From JACPVF01 sp964502095 (GTDB lineage: Bacteria; Chloroflexota; Anaerolineae; Anaerolineales; Villigracilaceae), in the NCBI GenBank assembly GCA_964502095.1, contig CAZCUF010000007.1, positions 62,001 through 126,000 on the forward strand: 64,000 nucleotides of DNA. Reading direction: 5' to 3'. This document shows positions 1-8,552 of the stretch, piece by piece. The notes below the pieces were generated by a model. It was not told the DNA's origin, searched no databases, and saw only the letters and a program-made list of their open reading frames with translations. Every line of letters begins with the position of its first letter. The first letter of the stretch is position 1. The position numbers and the translations under genes were made by a program.

Positions 1-377
1 CCGTCATTGATCGAGCCCAAAATGGTCAGCGGGCCGACGCAAAAGAGCAGGGAGGCGGTGAGAAAGCCGCGCACAAATCGGGAACTGGCATCCGCGGCGG
101 TGTCTCGCGCGAAGCGCCGCTCGAGGAACTGTCCCATGCTTTGGAGTCCCTCTTCGATCTTCCACCATTCGCCCAGCAGAATTCCGATCAACAGGCCGCC
201 GATCACGATGAGCGAATTATTCGTCTTCATGAACATTTGGATTCCGATCGCGGCTGTGAAAAGGCCCATGCCGTCCACGATGGTTTTTTTCAGGTTATCC
301 GGGATGCGCGCGCCGAAGAATAAACCGATCGCTCCCCCCACCAACACGGTGACGATGTTGAGAACGGTGCCGATCAT
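1..377 (-). CDS. DUF554 family membrane protein (partial)
   Basis: The first 125 residues of a DUF554-type inner-membrane protein are visible; the C-terminal part lies beyond the window edge. The protein opens with MIGTVLNIVTVLVGG and shows about four hydrophobic segments (roughly residues 1-22, 38-50, 55-72 and 100-120). The family signature CVGPLTILGSINDG sits at the cut end. DUF554 proteins are predicted multi-pass transporters or channels of unknown substrate. The ATG at 377 overlaps the TGA of the cobalamin adenosyltransferase gene by four bases, so the two are co-transcribed. Family assignment is from recalled sequence features; function is unknown. Confidence 0.75.
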   Translation of the reverse strand, partial: MIGTVLNIVTVLVGGAIGLFFGARIPDNLKKTIVDGMGLFTAAIGIQMFMKTNNSLIVIGGLLIGILLGEWWKIEEGLQSMGQFLERRFARDTAADASSRFVRGFLTASLLFCVGPLTILGSIND

Positions 378-922
378 TTCGTTTCCTTGGCGAGCGAAGT
401 GGGTTTGCCTGTCTGTTGGTTCTCGCGCAGTTCGAGCACGAAACAAAGGGAGGAAAGACGGTTGAGATAGCGTTGAAGTTCCGGGTTGGTTACCGCGCCC
501 TCATCGTAAAGCAATACCACGCGGCGTTCGGCGCGGCGAACGACAGCCCGCGCCAGCGAAATCGCCGCACTGCCGGGCGTATCGCCGGGCAGGATGAACT
601 CCCTGGGTATTTCCACAGTCTGCTCCAGTGTGTTGGTAACCTCCTCCAGCCAGCGGACGCGCGCCGCGTCGATGTGACGGAAACGCTCGGCATTGGCGGG
701 TGTGGCGGCCACTTCAGCCATGAGTTTGTATAGGTCGCGTTGAACCTCGAGCAGAGTCTGTGCGGACTGCGCGGCGGCACATTGTGCGCGCGCCAGCCCG
801 AGGGCAGCGGAAGCTTCGTCCAGCGCTCCCAGAGCTTCGATACGACTGTGATATTTTGGCACACGTCCTTCGCCGAGCAGGCCGGTTGTGCCGTCATCGC
901 CTTTGGCAGTATAGAATGGCAT
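374..922 (-). CDS. Cob(I)alamin adenosyltransferase, PduO type
   Basis: This 182-residue enzyme transfers the adenosyl group of ATP to cob(I)alamin to make coenzyme B12. The N-terminal ATP-binding signature YTAKGDDGTTGLLGEGRV, the early GALDEASAALG helix and the RAVVRRAER motif near residue 150 are typical of PduO-type ATRs, and the length is normal. An in-frame upstream ATG exists at 985, but the family N-terminus (MPFYTAKGDDG) starts at 922. A TATAAT box ends six bases before that ATG, which supports this start and a leaderless mRNA. The gene is divergent from the cyclase gene and translationally coupled to the DUF554 gene. Confidence 0.92.
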   Translation of the reverse strand: MPFYTAKGDDGTTGLLGEGRVPKYHSRIEALGALDEASAALGLARAQCAAAQSAQTLLEVQRDLYKLMAEVAATPANAERFRHIDAARVRWLEEVTNTLEQTVEIPREFILPGDTPGSAAISLARAVVRRAERRVVLLYDEGAVTNPELQRYLNRLSSLCFVLELRENQQTGKPTSLAKETK

Positions 923-928
923 GCGATT

Positions 929-934
929 ATTATA
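929..934 (-). promoter_or_regulatory. -10 box of the cobalamin adenosyltransferase gene
   Basis: TATAAT on the minus strand with six bases between it and the ATG at 922. Transcription would begin at or beside the start codon. No clear -35 box is seen. Confidence 0.55.
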
Positions 935-1049
935 ATGCCTTCGTTCTTCGTTTCCCCCGCTGAGGATTGGGGATGGACTTCCCATGTGCGCCAGCGTTTA
1001 GCCGGCAGGAACTTTATTTCAAAGTGAGGAATGTTCGCCTAATTTAGCG

Positions 1050-1055
1050 TATAAT
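1050..1055 (+). promoter_or_regulatory. -10 box of the cyclase operon
   Basis: GTATAAT with eight bases before the ATG at 1064; no Shine-Dalgarno sequence fits between them. It implies a leaderless or nearly leaderless transcript for the cyclase/HET-C/methylase/SET string. Confidence 0.55.
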
Positions 1056-1063
1056 TTTCGCTC

Positions 1064-3853
1064 ATGGATACCTATCAGGTAAAACCATTGCTCCCCGGAA
1101 GCGTTGGCCGGATTCCTGCCCTGGTTTCCGCGGCTGTCGCGATCCTGGTTTTGATATTGACTCCATTTTGGGCGATTCAGTGGTCGAGGCTTCCGTTCCT
1201 GGGCGTTCTGTTGGAGGGAAATAACCTGGTCAATCAGGCGGTGAGCGCGGGCTGGCCCGCGTATGAGGCGGGGGTTAAACCCTACGACCGTTTGATCGCG
1301 CTGAACGGACAGCCGGTTGAGAATCCCGCGCAGGATCAGGCGTTCATGAAAGCCAACGGTATCCAGCCGGTAAGAGCCACGTTTGTCCGCCTCGATGGAA
1401 CTCAGTACGACATCGAGATCACACCGCTCGCGCAATTTCCATTTGAAGACCTGTTTTCGTTTTTTATCATTCCCTACCTTGTTGGGCTGATATTTTTAGG
1501 AATCGGAATTTGGGCTTACAGTCTGCGGCAGGATATGCCGGCCAGCCGTGTTTTGCTGATCTATGTTTCGTGTCTGTGTGTCGTTGTGGCAGGGTTCTTC
1601 GACCTCCCCACTACCAACCATATCACCGTTATTTGGACGATAGCCCTCATGTTGGAGGGCGCCGCGCTGACACAACTCTCCCTGATGTTTCCTCAGCCGA
1701 TTCGCCAACTGAGGGAGCACAACTATCTGCAATGGATTCCGTGGATCGTGGGCCTGGTTTTTCTGCCTTCCATGGTTTGGGCGGTTGCGCGTCCGCCTGC
1801 GAATGTGCCGTTGGACGATGCCTCCTGGCGCTGGGGTTATCTCTATTTGGTGGTGGCGCTCCTGTTCTTCCTTGGCACACTCAGCTACCGCATCTTTCGC
1901 AGTGACCAGCCTCTCATTCGCCAGCAGAGCCGCATCATTATCTTTGGCGTGCTGATCGCCTTTCTTCCGGCGGCTATCTATCTTGGACAGCTGGCGTTTG
2001 GAATCCTCACTCACTTCCGCGCCTGGCTGATCTTTATTCCGCTCATCGTTTTTCCGCTTTCGATTACCTACGCGGTCTTGCGTTATCGCCTGCTGGATGT
2101 GGACCGTTTCTTCAGCCGCGCCCTGGCATATCTCCTTACCATCGGCGCAGCCTTCCTTGCCTTTTATCTGTTGCTGGCTCTGCTCTCCCAGGTTCTCAAT
2201 CAAACCCTGCGATCCAACGATCCGTTTGTAACCGGTTCGTACCTGCTGTTGTTGATGCTCGCTTTTATTCCTCTGCACGATCAAATTCAGCGGGGCATTG
2301 ACCGCCTGTTCTACCGTGCGCCAGCCGACTACCGTCGCGTGCTCACCACGCTTTCGCAGGGATTAATCGTCACGCCCGATCTCACACAAACCCTCCGCCT
2401 GCTCGAGCGGGAACTGGATCAGGCTCTCGCGCCCGAGAAATTCATCATCTATTTGTACAACGACGAATTGGGCGAATACTTTCCGCATGCCACGCGCGAG
2501 GAAAGCGCGCCGCCCTATCAAGTGGATGATCCGCTCGTCCACTTGATCGAGAAGTCACAACTTCCCATCTGGTTGCCTGCGGAGGGTAAATTGCCGCCGG
2601 AATTGGAAGGCACCATCGCTTCCGCCTCGCGCCTGGCCGGGTTTACCTTCGTCCCACTGCGTTATGAAGGCCGCCTGATCGGTTTCATGTGCCTGGGGCC
2701 GCGCCGTTCGGGCATGTTATACACTGCGGACGATCTCGACTTTCTCGCGGCGGTGGCCGGTCAATCCACATTGGCGCTGGAGAATGCGCGTTTATTTGCC
2801 AACCTGCGCCGCACGCTCGATCAAACTCTCGAAATGAAGAATCTCATGGACGATATCTTCTCGTCCATAGCGACAGGCATTATCACTACGGACATCAAAC
2901 GCCGCATTACCCTGCTCAACCGCGCCGCCGAGCAGATCCTCGGCGTGCCCGTGACTCAAGCGCTGGGCAAATCTTTGTCGCAGGCACTGCCGGTCATCGG
3001 TTCAGACCTGGCGACCGTCGCCAACGGTACACTTCAAAAAGGGGAATCGATCTTGAGCGCAGAATGGAACCGCACCCTGCCCGAGCGCGGCGACCTCTAT
3101 CTTCGTCTCTCTGTATCTCCGTTGCGGGATGCGTACCTCGAAACCAAAGGCGCGACCTTCGTATTCGAAGACCTGACCGAACGCCGCAAATTGGAAGCCG
3201 AACAGGAGCGCATCCGCCAGACGTTTGGCCGCGTGGTGGCTCCGCGCGTGCGCGACCGTCTTTTGGCCGACGCGACCAATCTCAAGCTCGATGGCGTGAA
3301 GCGGGACATCACAATCCTGTTTGCAGATTTGAGCAGTTTTACACCTTACAGCGAATCGCATGCGCCGGAAGCTGTTTTTAGTGTGCTGAATTCCTATCTC
3401 TCGCTAGCCGCGCAGGTCATTCTCGAGCAGGAAGGCACGCTGGATAAATTTATGGGCGACGCGGTGTTGGCCATTTGGAACAGCCCCGACCTGCAGGAAG
3501 ATCATGCCCTGCGCGCGGTGCGCGCCGCGTATGAAATCGTAAACCGCTCCATCGCGGCACATGCGCACTTTAACGACCCCGAACAACATCTTATTTTTCG
3601 TATCGGCATTACAACCGGTCCGGCCATTATCGGCAATGTGGGCACAGATGAATTGTTCAATTACACGGCCATCGGCGATACGGTCAATCTCGCCCAGCGG
3701 CTTCAGAACGCGGCCGGGCGCGGCCAGATACTGCTCGAAAAGAATACATATCAGATCGCGGCCGATCACATTCTGGCTTCGCCGCTCAGTTCCATCAAGG
3801 TCAAGGGACGCCAGCAAGCTGTTGAAATTTACGAACTCAAAGGCCTGAAATAA
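1064..3853 (+). CDS. Membrane class III adenylate cyclase with PDZ-like, GAF and PAS domains
   Basis: A 929-residue sensor enzyme predicted to make cAMP. In order: a membrane helix (about 17-37), a PDZ-like domain outside the membrane (about 45-120, with AYEAGVKPYDRLIALNGQPV), roughly eight further membrane helices (about 130-410), a GAF domain (about 425-580), a PAS domain (about 590-710) and a class III cyclase domain (about 735-925). Both metal-binding aspartates are seen (ILFADLSSFT and FMGDAVLAIW), as are the adenine-selecting Lys in GTLDKFMGD and the transition-state Asn and Arg in DTVNLAQRL, so the enzyme looks active and ATP-specific. The stop overlaps the next ATG (TAATG). The signal sensed by the PDZ and membrane part is unknown. 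Confidence 0.88.
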   Translation: MDTYQVKPLLPGSVGRIPALVSAAVAILVLILTPFWAIQWSRLPFLGVLLEGNNLVNQAVSAGWPAYEAGVKPYDRLIALNGQPVENPAQDQAFMKANGIQPVRATFVRLDGTQYDIEITPLAQFPFEDLFSFFIIPYLVGLIFLGIGIWAYSLRQDMPASRVLLIYVSCLCVVVAGFFDLPTTNHITVIWTIALMLEGAALTQLSLMFPQPIRQLREHNYLQWIPWIVGLVFLPSMVWAVARPPANVPLDDASWRWGYLYLVVALLFFLGTLSYRIFRSDQPLIRQQSRIIIFGVLIAFLPAAIYLGQLAFGILTHFRAWLIFIPLIVFPLSITYAVLRYRLLDVDRFFSRALAYLLTIGAAFLAFYLLLALLSQVLNQTLRSNDPFVTGSYLLLLMLAFIPLHDQIQRGIDRLFYRAPADYRRVLTTLSQGLIVTPDLTQTLRLLERELDQALAPEKFIIYLYNDELGEYFPHATREESAPPYQVDDPLVHLIEKSQLPIWLPAEGKLPPELEGTIASASRLAGFTFVPLRYEGRLIGFMCLGPRRSGMLYTADDLDFLAAVAGQSTLALENARLFANLRRTLDQTLEMKNLMDDIFSSIATGIITTDIKRRITLLNRAAEQILGVPVTQALGKSLSQALPVIGSDLATVANGTLQKGESILSAEWNRTLPERGDLYLRLSVSPLRDAYLETKGATFVFEDLTERRKLEAEQERIRQTFGRVVAPRVRDRLLADATNLKLDGVKRDITILFADLSSFTPYSESHAPEAVFSVLNSYLSLAAQVILEQEGTLDKFMGDAVLAIWNSPDLQEDHALRAVRAAYEIVNRSIAAHAHFNDPEQHLIFRIGITTGPAIIGNVGTDELFNYTAIGDTVNLAQRLQNAAGRGQILLEKNTYQIAADHILASPLSSIKVKGRQQAVEIYELKGLK

Positions 3854-4503
3854 TGCTTCCTTCCATCCATGCGAAGATGACCCGCCAGGCTCTCGACGAG
3901 CGGGTGAGTCAACGCGCCTTGAGAGCGATCATCCTCGGCAATCTTAATCAGGATAATCTGCGCGGCCAGATCGGTCACGATGAATATCATTTCGACAACA
4001 ATGCTTTTGAGAAAAGCCTTGCATACATGGACGGGCAACGCGCGTTGTGCATCTCGTCATTGAAGGATCGCAAGCCCGCCTCCGCCTGGGCCGCGTTTGG
4101 CCGATTGACGCATGCCGCGCAGGACTTTTATGCCCACAGCAATTACGTGACGCTGTGGCTGGCTCGTTATGACGACGCGGCGCTTCCCGCCCCGCTCGAA
4201 ATTGATCCCGTTGATGCGAGTCTGGTCAACGGCCCGAATCTGCGTTCCGGTAAAACATATTACCCGCAGGAAGCGTTGTACTTTGTGCCGGGTATGCGTA
4301 AACTGGCGCTTTCCATTCTGCCGCTTGATTCGCACGCGCATATGAATCTCGATTCGGAGGCCAGCGGCCCGTATTTTCAGTTCGCTTTTTCTGCGGCAGT
4401 CAAACGCACGCAACTGGAATTCAACCGGCTCGAAAACTCTCTTTCGCCCGATGCCCTGGCTTTGTTCGAGTGTTTACAGCGCAGGGAAGTAACCCCTGCA
4501 TGA
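3853..4503 (+). CDS. HET-C-like / zinc-dependent phospholipase C-like protein
   Basis: A 216-residue soluble protein with no signal peptide. The segment GHDEYHFDNNAFEK (about 36-49) and the motif LTHAAQDFYAHSNYV (about 83-97) resemble the HET-C family and, more distantly, the helical zinc-dependent phospholipase C fold, in which His and Asp residues bind zinc. A further DSHAHMNLD (about 157-165) supplies more candidate ligands. Bacterial members are poorly characterised, so the enzymatic role is inference. The ATG overlaps the cyclase stop codon, and the DNA methylase starts one base after its stop, so it sits inside a tightly packed operon. Confidence 0.6.
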   Translation: MLPSIHAKMTRQALDERVSQRALRAIILGNLNQDNLRGQIGHDEYHFDNNAFEKSLAYMDGQRALCISSLKDRKPASAWAAFGRLTHAAQDFYAHSNYVTLWLARYDDAALPAPLEIDPVDASLVNGPNLRSGKTYYPQEALYFVPGMRKLALSILPLDSHAHMNLDSEASGPYFQFAFSAAVKRTQLEFNRLENSLSPDALALFECLQRREVTPA

Positions 4504-4504
4504 A

Positions 4505-5386
4505 ATGACCATGCCGCGTAAGAAAACTTCCACCACTTCCTTTGGTTCACCTGGACGCGCCGGACACGACTCCTCGGCATTTTATTCGATGCGTCTCTAC
4601 GCCGAACAGCCTCAGGCCGAGTCCGCGCTGTACGCGGAGAATCCGATTCCGGCGGGCATCCTCGATTCGATCATCCACGGTTCCTCCGAACAAATGACGG
4701 ACCTGCCCGATGCGAGCGTGCATCTGATGGTCACTTCGCCGCCGTACAACGTGGGCAAGGATTACGATGAAGACCTGACTCTGGAAGAATATCTATCCTT
4801 TTTGCGCCGTGTATGGGCCGAAACGTACCGCGTGCTGGTGCCCGGCGGGCGCGCCTGCATCAACGTCGCGAATCTTGGGCGCAAACCTTATATTCCACTG
4901 CATACATTTATTGCAAGAGACATGATCGAATTGGGTTTTCTGATGCGCGGTGAGATCATTTGGGATAAAGCCGCCAGCGCCAGTAATTCCACAGCCTGGG
5001 GATCGTGGCAATCGGCTTCGAATCCCACCTTGCGCGATGTGCATGAATATATTCTCGTGTTCTCCAAAGGCAATTTTCGCCGCGACCGGCCTGAGGGTCG
5101 GGAGGATACGATCACGCGCGAGCAGTTCCTCGAGTACACCAAATCCGTCTGGCAGTTCGGCACTGAGTCGGCGCGCAAGGTCGGGCATCCCGCGCCGTTT
5201 CCGGTTGAGTTGCCCTATCGCCTGATCCAGCTTTATACTTTTTTCGGCGAGGTGGCGCTCGATCCTTTCATGGGTTCGGGACAAACCGCGCTGGCCGCGC
5301 GCAAAAGCCGGCGTCACTTTGTGGGTTACGAAGCCAACGCTGAGTATGTTGCACTGGCCCGAAAGAGATTATCGGAAGAATCATGA
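4505..5386 (+). CDS. Site-specific DNA methyltransferase, beta class (N4-cytosine or N6-adenine)
   Basis: A 293-residue amino-methyltransferase acting on DNA. Catalytic motif IV (TSPPYN, about residue 77) comes before the AdoMet-binding motif I (DPFMGSGQT, about residue 252), the circularly permuted beta-class order. The SPPY form is most often found in N4-cytosine enzymes. The region between contains a plausible recognition segment (about 150-220). No restriction endonuclease lies nearby, so it looks like an orphan methylase, which would suit epigenetic marking better than defence. Its last codons overlap the SET-domain gene (ATGA), so the two products are probably made together. Confidence 0.88.
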   Translation: MTMPRKKTSTTSFGSPGRAGHDSSAFYSMRLYAEQPQAESALYAENPIPAGILDSIIHGSSEQMTDLPDASVHLMVTSPPYNVGKDYDEDLTLEEYLSFLRRVWAETYRVLVPGGRACINVANLGRKPYIPLHTFIARDMIELGFLMRGEIIWDKAASASNSTAWGSWQSASNPTLRDVHEYILVFSKGNFRRDRPEGREDTITREQFLEYTKSVWQFGTESARKVGHPAPFPVELPYRLIQLYTFFGEVALDPFMGSGQTALAARKSRRHFVGYEANAEYVALARKRLSEES

Positions 5387-5856
5387 GCAATCGATTTTTT
5401 GAAATCCGTCCGTCCTCCATTCAGGGACTCGGCGGGTTTGCTATGCGCCCCATCCGTAAAGGAACGCGCATCATCGAGTACACGGGTGAGCGCATTTCGC
5501 AGGCCGAAGCCGATGCGCGTTACGATGACGGCAGGTCGCCGCATCCGCTGGTCCTGCTTTTCACCGTGGACGAGAATATCGTGATCGATGCGGGTGTAGG
5601 CGGCAACGAAGCGCGTTATATCAATCATTCCTGCGATCCAAACTGCGAGGCGGTAATCGAGGATGGGCATGTCTATATTGAAGCAAGGAAAAATATTCCG
5701 ACAGGCAGGGAACTGACGTACGATTACAGCCTGACGCGCGAAGGCAACGATGATACGGAAATGGAAGCGCGTTTTGCCTGTCACTGCGGCGCGAAGAATT
5801 GCCGCGGCACCATGCTCGAACCGCGCAAGAAGGAACAGGGACAGAATGAAAAATGA
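5383..5856 (+). CDS. SET-domain lysine methyltransferase-like protein
   Basis: A 157-residue stand-alone SET domain, a fold that transfers methyl groups from AdoMet to protein lysines. Visible signatures are the N-terminal GLGGFA turn, the AdoMet-binding RYINHSCDPNCE (about 79-90), the catalytic ELTYDYS (about 111-117) and a post-SET zinc knot CHCGAKNCRG (about 131-140). All core residues are present, so activity is likely. SET proteins are common in eukaryotes and patchy in bacteria; bacterial targets are mostly unknown. The ATG overlaps the DNA methylase stop, giving a paired DNA/protein methylation cassette. Confidence 0.9.
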   Translation: MSNRFFEIRPSSIQGLGGFAMRPIRKGTRIIEYTGERISQAEADARYDDGRSPHPLVLLFTVDENIVIDAGVGGNEARYINHSCDPNCEAVIEDGHVYIEARKNIPTGRELTYDYSLTREGNDDTEMEARFACHCGAKNCRGTMLEPRKKEQGQNEK

Positions 5857-5972
5857 GTTGAAACTTGCCGGGTTTCGGAATATTTTGGCTTTACGCTCCG
5901 CCCATTATCTTCAACGAACGCTTTTAATCTCACTTTTCCTCCTGCCATTTCAACTCTAGTATAATGACTGAT
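5857..5972 (+). promoter_or_regulatory. Intergenic promoter region before yqeY
   Basis: These 116 bases separate the SET gene from yqeY. AGTATAAT ends at 5965, seven bases before the ATG at 5973, and is the likely -10 box. Nine-base arms of an inverted repeat (GAGTTGAAA near 5854 and TTTCAACTC near 5949) flank the region; their role is unknown. No gene is seen. Confidence 0.5.
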
Positions 5973-6419
5973 ATGGACTTAAAAACTCAACTTAACGAAG
6001 CCATGAAAGCCTCCATGAAGGCCGGGGATGACGTGCGCAAGCGCACCGTCCGCATGGCGCTGGCGGCCATCAAACAGAACGAAGTGGATAAACAAACCAC
6101 ACTCGACGATACAGCCGTCATCTCCATTTTACAAAAAGAGATCAAAAATCGGCGCGAAGCACTGGAGGAAGCGAAGAAAGCCAACCGCGCCGATCTGATC
6201 TCCGAGAACGAAGCCGAGATCGCTGTGATCGAAACCTTCCTGCCCAAAGCCATGCCCGCCGATGAACTGCGCGCGCTGGTGCAAGCCGCCATCGCAGAAA
6301 CAGGCGCGGCTTCACCCAGCGACATGGGCAAGGTCATGAAGATCGTCATGGCGAAAGTGGCGGGCCGCGCGCCCGGCGATATGGTCAGCCAGATGGTGCG
6401 CGAACTGCTTCCCAAGTAA
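5973..6419 (+). CDS. yqeY: GatB/YqeY domain-containing protein
   Basis: A 148-residue helical protein matching the YqeY family, related to the tRNA-binding tail of the amidotransferase subunit GatB. Typical features are the N-terminal LKTQLNEAMKASMKAGD, a central Lys/Glu-rich helix and the C-terminal SPSDMGKVMKIVMAKVAGRA. The exact role is not settled; links to tRNA metabolism are suggested for the family. An ATG at 5964 is also in frame but falls inside the TATAAT box, so 5973 is the better start. It leads the run yqeY-pgpH-ybeY-dgkA. Confidence 0.88.
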   Translation: MDLKTQLNEAMKASMKAGDDVRKRTVRMALAAIKQNEVDKQTTLDDTAVISILQKEIKNRREALEEAKKANRADLISENEAEIAVIETFLPKAMPADELRALVQAAIAETGAASPSDMGKVMKIVMAKVAGRAPGDMVSQMVRELLPK

Positions 6420-6428
6420 AGTCATTCG

Positions 6429-8552
6429 ATGGGTTTGGATTCATCACGCCTCGGCACGATCACGATGCGTGTCCGTATCATTCAACTGCTTCTGCTCCTG
6501 GTCGTTGCGCTCCTGACCTTCGGCCTGCTGACTCTGCCGATTGGCCTGCGTTCCACTTCTTTGGCAGTTAATACGGGGGACGTTTCCCCGCGTAATCTAC
6601 AGGCTCCGCGCGATGCGGAATACGTCAGCGAAGTGCGAACTGAGGAAGCGCGCAATGCCGCCGCCAGCGCGGTGGCTCCGGTATATACGCCTCCCGATCC
6701 ATCCATTGCCCGCCAACAGATCGAACGCCTGCGCACCGCCCTGCAATACGTCACCCTCGTACGCGACGACGCGAATTCCACTGCCGGGCAGAAACAGTCC
6801 GACTTGAGCGTGTTGAGCGACGTGCGCCTCGATTCGGACGCCATTCAACAGATCCTTGCGCTTTCCTCTTCCGTGTGGGACGCGGTTCAGCAGGAAGCCT
6901 TGAGCGTGCTCGAACAGGTGATGCGCAACTCGATTCGCCAGGATAATCTCGAAACCGTTCGCCGCAGTATTCCCTCGCGCGTCAGCCTTTCGTTCAGCGA
7001 AGATCAGGCGGGTCTCGTCGCGGACCTGGTAGCCTCGTTCGTGATCCCCAACAGCCTCTACAGCGAAGACCTTACCAACGCGGCCCGGCAGTCCGCGCGC
7101 GACGCCGTTCAGCCTGTCGTGCAAACTTATAAAGCCGGCGAAACGATCGTACCGGGCGGTGAGATTATCACGCCCGCGGATATGGAAGCGCTTCAGGAAC
7201 TGGGCATGATTCAGCCCGGCCAGCGCCTCGAGGATTTGATCGGCGCGGCCTCGGTGACCATTCTCTCGGTTGTGTTTGTGGCGGCCTATTTCTTCCGCCG
7301 GCGGCGAAACTCCGTAATCAATGACGCGCTCAGCCTCACTGTGATCGCTTTGATCTTTATCGTTTTCCTTGCCGGAGCGCGGCTGGTAGTGCCGGGCCGC
7401 ACTCTCCTCCCGTATTTCTATCCGATCTCCGCCGCCGGGCTTTTGCTCTCCACTTTATTCGGCATGGAAACCGGTGTGGTGATCTCGCTGGCTTTGTCAT
7501 TGCTGGCTGTGTACGGTTTGCCGAGCGCGCCCGAACTGGGCCCATATTTTTTGTTCACCTCCCTGATGGGTCTAATGATCCTTGGCCCGGCGCGCAGATT
7601 CTGGGCTTTTCTGCGTGCGGGCGGAGGCGTGGCATTGGCTGGCGCGGGAATCATCCTCGCCTATCATCTGCCTATCTATCGAACCGACACAGTGGGCATC
7701 ATTCAATTAATGGGCGCGGTCGCGTTTAATGGATTGGCCTCCGCTTCCATCGCGCTGACATTGCAATACATGCTCGCACAGACGCTGGGTTTTACAACTC
7801 CGCTTCAACTGCTGGATGTGTCCCGTCCCGACTCGCCCCTGCTGAAATATTTTTTACGCAGTGCGCCCGGCACTTACCAGCACAGTTTACAAGTTGCCAA
7901 TTTGGCTGAACAGGCCGCCGAGCGCATCGGCGCGGACCCTCTCTTGACGCGCGTCGGCGCGCAGTTTCATGATGTAGGCAAGGCCAATAATCCATCGTTC
8001 TTCATCGAGAATCAACTTCCCAACAGCATTGACAAGCACGATGACATGGCGCCGGAGGAAGTGGCCGCCACCATCGTTCGCCACGTGACAGACGGCGCGG
8101 TAATGGCACGCAAACACCGCCTGCCGCGTCGGCTGATCGATTTTATGCTCGAACATCACGGCACGCTCATTACACGCTATCAATATAACCAGGCGGTTGA
8201 AGCGGCGGGCGGCGACACCTCGAAGGTGGATGTCGAGAAATTCCGTTATCCGGGGCCAAAGCCGCGTTCGCGTGAAACTGCCATCCTGATGCTGGCCGAC
8301 GGCGTGGAAGCGCGGGCACGCGCCGAACATCCTGCCAGCGAGGAAGAGGTTCGCACGCTGGTGCGCAGTGTGATCGACTTCGTCACCAGGAACGGCCAGT
8401 TGGACGACACGCAGATCACTTTCCGCGACCTTACTTCGATTGCCGATTCATTCGTCACCACTTTGCGCGGGCAATACCATCCGCGCATCGAATATCCCAA
8501 GAACGACCCCGTGCCCGCCTCCAGCGAGCCGGACACTGCGCCCCAAAAATGA
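6429..8552 (+). CDS. pgpH: 7TM-HD cyclic-di-AMP phosphodiesterase, PgpH type
   Basis: A 707-residue integral membrane phosphodiesterase predicted to hydrolyse cyclic di-AMP. Order: one N-terminal membrane helix (about 15-35), an extracellular 7TMR-HDED domain (about 45-270), a run of seven membrane helices (about 275-465) and a cytoplasmic HD domain (about 480-690). Metal-binding motifs are intact: YQHSLQVANLAEQ, FHDVGK (about 512-517) and LEHHGT. In Listeria PgpH the HD domain makes pApA from c-di-AMP. Neighbours are the usual ones (yqeY, ybeY, dgkA). The stop overlaps the ybeY start (ATGA). No diadenylate cyclase gene lies in this window. Confidence 0.9.
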   Translation: MGLDSSRLGTITMRVRIIQLLLLLVVALLTFGLLTLPIGLRSTSLAVNTGDVSPRNLQAPRDAEYVSEVRTEEARNAAASAVAPVYTPPDPSIARQQIERLRTALQYVTLVRDDANSTAGQKQSDLSVLSDVRLDSDAIQQILALSSSVWDAVQQEALSVLEQVMRNSIRQDNLETVRRSIPSRVSLSFSEDQAGLVADLVASFVIPNSLYSEDLTNAARQSARDAVQPVVQTYKAGETIVPGGEIITPADMEALQELGMIQPGQRLEDLIGAASVTILSVVFVAAYFFRRRRNSVINDALSLTVIALIFIVFLAGARLVVPGRTLLPYFYPISAAGLLLSTLFGMETGVVISLALSLLAVYGLPSAPELGPYFLFTSLMGLMILGPARRFWAFLRAGGGVALAGAGIILAYHLPIYRTDTVGIIQLMGAVAFNGLASASIALTLQYMLAQTLGFTTPLQLLDVSRPDSPLLKYFLRSAPGTYQHSLQVANLAEQAAERIGADPLLTRVGAQFHDVGKANNPSFFIENQLPNSIDKHDDMAPEEVAATIVRHVTDGAVMARKHRLPRRLIDFMLEHHGTLITRYQYNQAVEAAGGDTSKVDVEKFRYPGPKPRSRETAILMLADGVEARARAEHPASEEEVRTLVRSVIDFVTRNGQLDDTQITFRDLTSIADSFVTTLRGQYHPRIEYPKNDPVPASSEPDTAPQK

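Noticed and set aside
4505..5386. Restriction-modification system
   Set aside because: No endonuclease gene or specificity subunit is adjacent; only the methylase is seen.
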